Positions 17,547-26,600 of a stretch of 28,945 nt of DNA are shown in pieces; the stretch's first letter is position 1; each line of letters begins with the position of its first letter. The notes below the pieces were generated by a model. It made no database searches. It saw only the letters and a list, made by a program, of their open reading frames with translations, and was not told the DNA's origin. The stretch lies in IMG/VR virus record IMGVR_UViG_3300017751_000146, positions 1 through 28,945 of that record; one strand, given 5' to 3'. This DNA comes from a virus. The position numbers and the translations under genes were made by a program.

Positions 17547-17915
17547 ATGCAAATAAAACTAACATTTAATACCGAGCTAAACATATCTTTATCTATAGGA
17601 GACATTGTGTGGTACACTCCCGTTACTATTACTGGTGGTCATGAGGTTTCAAACACAAATTCAATAATAAAATTAGGTGAAGTTGAAAGTGTTGATCATA
17701 AAAATAAAATTGTTTTAATTAAAAAACCTCACGATCCTTTAAACTATGCTGGTATATCATTAACTCAAAATGATTTTGTAATGTTTTCTAAGCCAAACTC
17801 ATTTAACACTAGTAGTATAAAAGGTTATTATGCTAAAGTTAGATTAGATAATGATTCAACAGAAAAAATAGAACTTTTTGCGGTAAGCTCTGAAATATCA
17901 GAAAGTAGTAAATAA
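17547..17915 (+). CDS. Small virion-associated protein
   Basis: The 122-residue protein has strand-rich residues 1-75 (SIGDIVWYTPVTITGGHEVS, then IIKLGEVESVDHKNKIVLIK) resembling a small beta-barrel. Its C-terminal segment is IKGYYAKVRLDNDSTEKIEL then FAVSSEISESSK. I recall very similar endings (GYYA.V...N.S..K.ELFAV.SE..ESSK) in small structural proteins of many marine tailed phages, where no precise role is known. It begins one base after the previous gene and has no signal peptide or membrane segment. The annotation as a structural or assembly protein rests on that recalled wording and the position. Confidence 0.68.
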   Translation: MQIKLTFNTELNISLSIGDIVWYTPVTITGGHEVSNTNSIIKLGEVESVDHKNKIVLIKKPHDPLNYAGISLTQNDFVMFSKPNSFNTSSIKGYYAKVRLDNDSTEKIELFAVSSEISESSK

Positions 17916-17952
17916 CGCGTAAAAAGTGTAATTATAATAAAAAACAAATAAT

Positions 17953-18939
17953 ATGTCAACATTAAACAATCCATTTAGACCAAATATATTTAGTCCTACT
18001 CAAGGAGATGGTGGTGGTTATTATGAAACAAACCCTTTTAGCTATTCTAGTAATTATAATTTTTTTAATCAAGATTTATCTTTTGCTAACACTTTTCGCG
18101 AACGAGGTGATATTTTTAGTAATCCATTTTCTAGTTCTAGTGCACAAGGTATTTTTGGAAAATCTGGTGGAAGTATATTTCAACAAGGTGGTGGAGGTAC
18201 AGCTACAGATCTTATTGGCGACACTAAAGTAGGTCTTCCAGCTGCAGACGCAGCGGCTGCCGGTGGAGGTGGTATGTTTAGTAACATGTCTTCAGCTCAA
18301 CAAATGCAAATGGCTGGAGGTATCGGTGGTATTATACAGGGTTTAGTAGGTAGAAAGAAAAGAAGAGCTGCACAAAGAAAAGCTAAAAAAGAATATGAAA
18401 AGCAAAGGTCTTTATATCAAGCTCTAGATACTAGTAATTTAGCAGCTGGTTTTGGTAATGCTTTTGAAAATATGGAAAACACATACGAGGATATGACTGT
18501 TAATCAACAACAAGCACAGTTTATGGCCCAACAAAATCAACAAAGTCAAGCAAACACTATGCAAGCATTAAGAGGTGCTGCGGGTGGTAGTGGTATTGCT
18601 GGTCTAGCACAGATAATAGCTAATCAAAGTCAATTAGCAACTCAAAAAGCTTCTGCAAGTATAGGGTTGCAAGAAGCACAAAATCAAAAGTTTGCTGCAC
18701 AAGGTGCTGCACAAAATCAAATGGCAGAAAGAAAAGGTGAGTACCAAGCTCAAGCACAAAGATTAGCTGGTGCTAGAGAAGCTAGAGGTTTAGATTATCA
18801 AAAGCAAGAAATGGAATTAGGATTTGCAATGCAAGAAAAAGCTGCTGCAGATCAAGCTGTGCAAGCCGCAAATGCTGCTTTATACGGTGGTATTGGATCA
18901 TTAGCAACTCAAGCTTTAACAGGTGGCTTTGGCGGGTAG
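17953..18939 (+). CDS. Probable internal virion (ejection) protein with glycine zipper and coiled coil
   Basis: The 328-residue product has three zones. Residues 1-95 are Phe/Asn/Ser/Gly-rich and low in complexity (NPFSYSSNYNFFNQDLSF). Residues 118-133 are a glycine-spaced hydrophobic helix (MAGGIGGIIQGLVG) followed by a strongly basic stretch at 134-147 (RKKRRAAQRKAKK), as in membrane-inserting peptides. Residues about 150-310 are Gln/Ala-rich, coiled-coil-like (MEELGFAMQEKAA-type helices), ending in a second Gly/Ala-rich patch (YGGIGSLATQALTGGFGG). The layout matches small ejection proteins (T7 gp14-like) that form part of the DNA channel through the host envelope. It precedes two larger probable internal proteins, which supports this. 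The role is inferred; composition and order are seen. Confidence 0.65.
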   Translation: MSTLNNPFRPNIFSPTQGDGGGYYETNPFSYSSNYNFFNQDLSFANTFRERGDIFSNPFSSSSAQGIFGKSGGSIFQQGGGGTATDLIGDTKVGLPAADAAAAGGGGMFSNMSSAQQMQMAGGIGGIIQGLVGRKKRRAAQRKAKKEYEKQRSLYQALDTSNLAAGFGNAFENMENTYEDMTVNQQQAQFMAQQNQQSQANTMQALRGAAGGSGIAGLAQIIANQSQLATQKASASIGLQEAQNQKFAAQGAAQNQMAERKGEYQAQAQRLAGAREARGLDYQKQEMELGFAMQEKAAADQAVQAANAALYGGIGSLATQALTGGFGG

Positions 18940-18967
18940 TGTGTATAGCAAAAACAAATAAATAAAT

Positions 18968-20695
18968 ATGGCAAAAAAACAATCTACAAGACCTAACTTA
19001 CTAGGTATACAAAAACAAATGTTAGACGCTGGAAGAGATACTCGAGCAGAGTCTTTCATGAAAGGCGCTATGGGCGCTTTTGCTGTTAACATGGCTGAGA
19101 CTGAAAAGCAAGAGGCTATGATGGAAAAGCACATGGAAGATCTTGGTGGAGTAGCAAACATTGTAAAACTACCTATGGAACAAAGAGGTCAGGTAGAAGA
19201 GTTTTTAAGAACAAATAGAGATGAGTATAATACTTTGGCAGAGCAATACATGAAAACAAAAGACCCTGCTATTAAAGATAAAATGAACGCTATAAAGTAT
19301 AAGTTTCAAACGCTAGACAGCGAGCTTAGTAAGTTTGCAGCTAGTAAAGCAGAATACATGCATGATTACGAAGAAGGTAATTTAATGAAAGGTGGGAGTT
19401 TTGCTAAAGACAATTCTTTTTACATGGGTATGTACGGTGATCCTAAAACACAGTTTACTATTGGTGAGACTGGTGAGATGTCTTTTACTGTTAACGGTGA
19501 AACAAAAGCTTTTAAAGATGTAGGTAGTCATACGTTAAGAAATTACGAAGCAGAGAAAAATATTGACACTTTGTTTGGTACAGCTGCAGATTTAAAAGTT
19601 AGTGGTAAAGCGTTTGATAAAAATAGAATTACTAACAACTTTGTTAATGGCCATAAGAGTATTTCAAGAAATGATTTACAAGCTATACTACAAACAGATT
19701 TAACAGGTGATGGTGACAAACCTTCATTTATGGATCAATGGGCGTCAGGAGGTTTAGGCGATGAGTTTTACAATGGTGTTGATAAAAACAATATAACAGA
19801 AGAAGATGTAAAAACTTTATTAAAAGACAAGCAGAGAGGTTTAGATTTAATGGGTAAATATGTTGGTAATATTTCACAAGGTATATATGATGATGGTAAA
19901 CTAGATGAAACTATAGCTTTGACTAGAAAAGCTAAACAAGCTCAGATAAATGCTTCTAACAGAGCAAATAGAAAAGGTAGTGATGGAGGTGGAGATGGTA
20001 GTTTTACAGAAAAAGTTAAAATAGATGGGTTGCCAAATACTTACGTAGGACCAGAAGAAAGAAACAAAAGAAGAGATTATATAACAAACGAAGATGGTCC
20101 ACAAGATTTTTCAGGTGCTTATGGAGATTACAAATGGGATGAAAAAGAAGGTATGTACATATTAAATGGTGATAAAGAAAATATGAAAACACCTTGGGAG
20201 GTAATGCAAGATGAAAAATTAGATAAAAGAGGTGATTCTTCTGCTGATTATGGCGCAAACCCTATGAGTATACAAAACGCTTCTTTAAAACAAGATGGCA
20301 CAAGAGTTGCTGGTGGGTTAACTGCAAAAATGGTTGTAGGTGATGATGACACTGTAAAAGCTAACTTAAATGCTATTCTTCCTAAAAACAATCCTAACAA
20401 CTATTATTTTGACGAAAAGCCTGATTATATTTTTGGTATGGACCCTGGTTATGAAGACCCAACACTAAACGCTGTTGTATTAAAAGATGGTAATGGAGAA
20501 GTTGTTAAATATGAAGACGGAACACCTATAACTATATATACAGATGGTGGTGGTGGTTTTGAAAATACAAAAAATGAAGTGCAAAATTCAATTATAGCAT
20601 TTAATACTTGGATGGATAATCAAGAAGACTTTGGGCTAGAGTCTGGGCAAAAAGGACAAGACACTGAACCTGTAGATACAAAAGAAAAACAATAA
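18968..20695 (+). CDS. Probable internal virion protein of unknown function
   Basis: The 575-residue protein is not recognised as a named family. Residues 1-135 are helical and Met/Glu/Lys-rich (ETEKQEAMMEKHMEDLGG, then RGQVEEFLRTNRDEYNTLAE), probably coiled coil. The middle and C-terminal parts are Asp/Gly/Lys-rich and rather polar (GRDGGGDGSFTEK-like linker near residue 345, FGMDPGYEDPTLNAVVLKDG near 485), ending in a charged tail (TEPVDTKEKQ). There is no signal peptide, membrane segment or enzyme motif. It lies between the small ejection-type protein and the giant enzyme-bearing protein, with three bases to the latter, which suggests that it is packaged with them as a cargo or ejection protein. 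The alternative is a tail-hub component. Confidence 0.6.
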   Translation: MAKKQSTRPNLLGIQKQMLDAGRDTRAESFMKGAMGAFAVNMAETEKQEAMMEKHMEDLGGVANIVKLPMEQRGQVEEFLRTNRDEYNTLAEQYMKTKDPAIKDKMNAIKYKFQTLDSELSKFAASKAEYMHDYEEGNLMKGGSFAKDNSFYMGMYGDPKTQFTIGETGEMSFTVNGETKAFKDVGSHTLRNYEAEKNIDTLFGTAADLKVSGKAFDKNRITNNFVNGHKSISRNDLQAILQTDLTGDGDKPSFMDQWASGGLGDEFYNGVDKNNITEEDVKTLLKDKQRGLDLMGKYVGNISQGIYDDGKLDETIALTRKAKQAQINASNRANRKGSDGGGDGSFTEKVKIDGLPNTYVGPEERNKRRDYITNEDGPQDFSGAYGDYKWDEKEGMYILNGDKENMKTPWEVMQDEKLDKRGDSSADYGANPMSIQNASLKQDGTRVAGGLTAKMVVGDDDTVKANLNAILPKNNPNNYYFDEKPDYIFGMDPGYEDPTLNAVVLKDGNGEVVKYEDGTPITIYTDGGGGFENTKNEVQNSIIAFNTWMDNQEDFGLESGQKGQDTEPVDTKEKQ

Positions 20696-20698
20696 TAT

Positions 20699-23600
20699 AT
20701 GGCACAATATAAAGACGCTGACGGAGTAGCATACGAAGAATCTGATATTCGTGGTTGGGCTTTGAGAAGAGGTATTAGTTTTGAAGAATACCTTGATGTA
20801 AAAGGCTTGACTTATGACAAGATGGATTATGACGATGCTGATTTTAGCGACAAGCTAACGTCTATTGGTGCTTCTACTGCTTTAGGTTTTGTTAGTTTTG
20901 CTGAAGGATTAAGTGATTTAAAAGATGGTTTGATATATACCATGTCTACTGCCGGTGATGATTTAAACGCTAAACAAAAAGAAATAGCTATGAAGGCTGT
21001 TAAAGATAATTATGGCGGCGATCCTTTTGAAAAATATATGGAAAAGCTTGAAAAATCAAAACTTGAGTTTGACGAGCAAAGCATAACAGAAACATTTAAA
21101 GAAGGTGATTATTTTGAAGGAGGTTTTAGAGCTGTTGAAGCAGGTTTACAAAGTATGCCATCTATAATAGCAGCTGGATTTGGTGTGCCTGGATTAATAG
21201 GGTTAGCAGCATCAACTGCTGGTAGTAAATATGAAGAAGAGTTTGAGTTAACACCTGAAGAAAACGCTGGTACATTACTTTTTAACGCGGCTGGTTCTGG
21301 TGTAATTGAAGCTACTTTTGAACTTGCAACAAGAGGTCTTTTAAAAAGATCTGGTTTAGTCGCAGGTTTAGGTGGAAACGCTAACATGAAGTTAGCAGAA
21401 GAGATAGTTAGGGGTGGTGCTGCTAGTATTGTTAAAAACATTGGTAGTGGTATGGCTTCAGAAGCGGCATCAGAAGCTGCTACAGAGCTTACGTCTACAA
21501 TGTGGGATCAAGTTACTTTAGGTAAAAAAATTGATTGGGAAAGAAAAATATATGAAATAGCTGACGCTGGTATTGTTGGTGGTTTGGTGGGTGGTGTAAT
21601 GGCAGGCGCTGGTGAAGTTAATAAAAAGTCTAGAGCTTCGCAAGAAATGGCTTATGGCATACTGCAAGATAATCAAACTGGAAAACAACTAGCTGAAAAA
21701 CAAGAACAATTAGCCGCTTTAATATTAGATCAAAAAGGTACAAGACCAAAACCAAAGTCAGAAGATCCTGACGGTGAGTTTGAGCTAATAGAAGACAAAA
21801 TAAATGAAGTCTTGTATGAAATGGGTAATTTAAAACAAAGATCTATACAAGGTTTAAGAAACTTAAATAAAGATGAGTTTGATGTTTATTTTAAAAACAT
21901 TAAAAAAGCAAGGCCATTAAAGAAAATACTTGAAAGTGACAAGTCTGCAGTTATAAAAGATAGTGTTCAAAAAGAGTATGACGCTTTGATGGAAGAAAAC
22001 TTAGGCATGCTACAACAAGCTAGTGATAGAAAGTTAGATCAAAACTTAAGCGAAGCAGAAAGTAGAGCTTCACAAAGAAACGGTGAGGTAAGAGTATTTG
22101 AAAGTCAAGACGAGTATATAGAAGCTGTTAGTGGTGTTTCTGCTAAAAAAGTTTTAAATAAAGAAACTGGTAAAGAAGAGTATAGCCAAGCTTTCAAAGA
22201 AGCGGCTAGAGAGCATAGGTATAGCGATGGTAAAATAGTAGATGGTGTATCTTTTATAAACAAACAAACAGCTAAAAATTTAGGATCTGTGTCTGTTGGT
22301 TCACACGAAGTTCTTCATTCTATTATGGATAAATATGTTAGAAACGAAGATGGAACCACTAAAGATGACGCTATAGAGTTAATAGATGATATGTTGTCTG
22401 ACATGTCAAAAGGTGATAGAGCTATACTACAATCACGAATAGATAAAAACTACAGGTATAACAAAGACGGTAGTGAAAAAAATAAAAATGAATATTATGA
22501 TGAATATTTAAATGTTTTACACGATGCTATTGTTAAAAAGCAAATAACATACAATAAAAATTTTGATGCAATAGGTGGTAGGTTTAATAAAATATTTAAA
22601 AAGTTTGGTTATGGTGCTATTGACTTATCTTCAGGTAAAGGTTTATTTAATCTTATAAGAACATACACTAAAGCTATTGAAACAGGTGAAAGTACATCTG
22701 AGCTAGACGCTATAATAGAAGAGTCAAAAGGCTTTGCTATTACTGGTGAAGAATCTGGTAGAAAGTCTGTTGATTTAGGTTCAGAAGATGATGGTATACC
22801 ATTAAATGAAAAAATAGATCCGTTAACTAACAATGCTAAAACAAAAGAAGAGTTTCAAGCAGGTGGTATAAGAGGTGCTTTTGCTAAAGTATACCAAGGT
22901 ATAGTAGATGGTAGTTTTGACAGGCTTTTTGGTAGTGTTAGTGAACCTCAAAAAGAAATACAAAGAGAAAGTCTTGCTGATAGACTTATAAATTATGACC
23001 CAGCTAAATCACCTAGTCTTTTTGCTTGGATGGAAGGTAATAAGAGAAAAGGAAAACAAGGTAACGTTGAATTTGCTGCAAAAGATGCTAAAAAGAAATT
23101 AGCAAAAGATAAAGAAAAAAAGACTACAAGTCTTGACGCTAGAAAAAGAAGTAAAGATGGTGAAGTAAAGCAAGACGTAGAAGATGTTTCTGCAGATCCT
23201 GAACAACAATTAATAGCTAAAGAAAAAAGAGAACAGCAAGAAAAAATAATTAAAGCTAAACAAAAAAAGTTTGAGGCATCTTTAGGTATAAGTACTGATT
23301 TACAAAACAAAATTAAAGATGTAGTTACAAAGGTGTTTGGTGGTAAACTCCCGCCTGTAACAAGTCCTAAATACAGACAAGCATTAAAAGAAGAGTTTGT
23401 AAATGAAATAGGTAAAAAAATAGAAGAGATTTTTGGTGTAGAAGCTAACTATGATAACTTTATAGAAAATTATTTTGAAGATGTTATATTTCCAAACTTA
23501 TCAAATGCTAGATTAATACAAATAGAAAGACTTTTACCAAAAGGTGAAAAAATATTTGTAAGCAAAAGAAGAATAACAAAAGTTAAAGAAGTTAGAAAGC

Positions 23601-26600
23601 TACAAGAGCAAGGCTTAATAGATAAAAAAGTTAAACCAGCAAGCGGACCAAACCTTGTGCAGAAAATGAAGCTTAACATGAATAAAGTTAAAGACTTTTT
23701 TAATCCGCCAGAAATAAATCCTAAAACGGGTAAAAAAAGTGGTTTAAGAGGCACTAGAAAAAGAGCTTTAGCAGAGGCAATAGCAGAAGAGCTAGCGTTT
23801 AATCAAGTGCAAGAGGTTTTAAACAGTGAAGATGTTTTAAACAAGGTTGAGCAATTAAACGAGCTTTTTGAATATGACAAAGTTGATAACTACAAAGCAG
23901 AAGTAGTTAGACAAATGGAAAGAGGTGGTAGAAACTCTAATAGCTTAAATGATTTTATGAAAGTTCAAGACGTTTCGCCAGAAGCATTAATGAAATTACT
24001 TAGTGAAAAAGCTATAATTTTAGAAAATGAAAACAATGAGCTTTATAATGTTTTAAAAAACGATGCAGAGGAAAAGTATGGCGGTGAACAAGAATATATA
24101 GATAATCAAGGTTTTTTATCAAGACTTGCTGAAAATATAGATAATCCTGCGGTTCAAAAGTTTTTAAAAGACAAAGACTACATGTTACGTAAAGTAGTGA
24201 ACGGTAAAAAAGTTTACAACGAAGAAGGTGCTGTAGATCATGTAGACAACTACAATATACCTTTACTTGGTTTTATGCCAGCTTGGATGGGACAAAGAGA
24301 TCTACGTATGCAAAAGAACAAAAAAGGTAAACATATGTTCTTGCATAGAGCTGCTAAAATGGATAGTAGTAGAGGTGCTTTTGGTGGTTTACTTGCTTTA
24401 AGAAAGCAAAATATGGGTAGGTGGAAAAACGCTTTGCTTACTAAAATGGGCTTAAACAAAGGTATGTCTAAGCAGACTAAAAGACTTTGGGCTGAGTTTA
24501 GAAAAGTAGAGGGTGATTTAGAGCTTATGGAATCTTCAATGAACGAGCCTGGTGGAGTATTAAGAAGAGTTAAAGAAGTTCAAAAAATGAACAAAACTGC
24601 TAAAGAGAAAGCAGAAATACTTAGAAAAGAATTTAATCCAAAAGCTTTAGCAGCTGCGCAAGCATTGTTTAAAGCTTATAACTCAAGTATTCAAGACTGG
24701 GTGAATACACAAGTTAGTTCTGGTAAAATGACTAGAGAAGAAGCTATAGGTTATGTTATTAGAGACAAGCAGATGAACACTAACTTTAACAAAGGTGAAA
24801 GAGCTTTAGCCGCTTTAACCTCTGTATATCTAGTTGACGGTCCACAAAAAGTTAGCAAGCAAAAAGGAGAGCACATGGTTGACTCTGCTACAGTTTCTGC
24901 TGCTACGGTAGTGAGTATATATAATAATACTTTTTTACAAGATGCAGACAACATATTAAAAGGTTTTGAACAAGCTTTATTACCTAAAGAAGTAGCTGAT
25001 AGATTAGACAAGCTAGGTGGTAGAAACAGTCCATTAGGTAATTTCAGGTTTTTAATGGACCCTGTAATTGGTAAAAGTGTATATGATTTAGCTAGTGGTA
25101 GAACCATGTATGATGTTATGATTGATCAACATGGAAGAGATCTTGCTAATGCGGTTAAAAATGTTCACGACTTTAGTAGAGCTAGCAATAGTTTAAATAA
25201 AATTTATAAAGCAGAGCAGTTTCAGCTTGATCCAAGCAGTCCTGTAAGAGGTATGAGCGTTTTTGATTTTGACGAAACAGCTGGTATAAGCGATAATTTT
25301 ATTACAGCAACTAAAAACGGTATTGTAAAAACAATAGATTCAGCTGATTGGCCACTAGTTGGTGATGCAATGGTAAAAGATGGTTGGTCAATGGACTTTA
25401 CTGATTTTAATAAAGTTACAAATGGTAGACCAGGACCTTTAATGCAAAAGCTAAAAAATCAAATTAAAAAGTATGGTGCTGAAAACGTATTTATATTAAC
25501 AGCTAGAGCTAAAGAAAGCGCACCGGCAATACACGCATACTTAAAAAGTGAAGGTATTAATCTACCAATAGAAAATATAACGGGCTTAGGACAAAGTAGT
25601 GGTGAAGCTAAAGCTGATTGGTTTGTTGATAAGTTAGCAGAAGGTTATAATGACATTTATTTTGTTGATGACGCTATGCCTAACGTTAAAGCTGTTGACG
25701 ACTTACTAAGTCAGTTTGATATTAAGTCAAAAGTTGTACAAGCTAGAGCTAGAAACAGCAACAGTTTATACGATCAAGTAAATGAAATGCTTGAAATTAA
25801 TGAAGGTATAGGTAGAAATGTTGTTGTTGACGAAGCTTCGGCTAAAGTTGAAGGTGCTAAAAAAGGTAAAGGTATAGGAGCTAGATTTTTTAATGTGCCA
25901 GGAGCAAACGACTTTATGGGGCTAATGTACACTATAGCTAATGCAAAAGGTAAACTTGGTGAATCTCAAATAGCTTTTTTTGAAAACAACTTATATAGAC
26001 CTTATAGACAAGGTGTAGATAGAATAAATAGGTTAAAACAAGGCGTTTCTAACAACTACAAAGCTTTACTAAAATCTATACCTGGTGCAGCTAGTTTGTT
26101 AAAAGAAACAGTACCTGGCACAAGCTTTACATATGACACTGCTGTTAGAGTTTATTTATATAACAAAGCTGGTTACGAAGTGCCTGGTATGAGCTCTGAA
26201 AACGTACAAAAATTAGTTGAAGCTGTAGAAGCTAATAATGATCTGCTAACTTTAGCTAGTGGTGTTAATGCCATTGTTGGTAATTCAGATGGTAATTACA
26301 TGCAACCTGATAACGACTGGTTAGGCAGCACTATATTATCTGATTTAGATGCTTTAACAAATGATGTTGGTAGAAAACAACACATACAAGAGTTTATAGA
26401 AAATAGAAAAAAGATGTTTGGCGACTGGAAAAACGGTAAACTTGATGGACCTTTAATGAAAAAGCTAGAAGCTTTGTATGGGCCTGATTATGTTGACGCT
26501 TTAAATGATGTGTTGTGGCGTATGGAAAATGGTAACGCTAGACCAGCAGGTACTAGCAAGCAAGTAAACCAATGGCTTAACTGGCTGCAAGGTTCTATTG

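Noticed and set aside
18008-18232. Second + strand frame overlapping the start of the ejection-type gene
   Set aside because: The product is a hydrophobic Val/Leu/Ile string caused by reading Phe/Asn/Gly codons out of frame; the overlapping gene is longer and better supported.
20537-20600. Gly-rich stretch near the end of the 575-residue protein as a nuclease or nucleotide-binding loop
   Set aside because: TDGGGGFENTKNE lacks the GKT/GKS ending and neighbouring motifs of a P-loop; it reads as a flexible linker.
24751-25107. Minus-strand open frame of 118 codons inside the giant gene
   Set aside because: Composition is the mirror of the sense gene, no leader, and the whole operon reads on the + strand.
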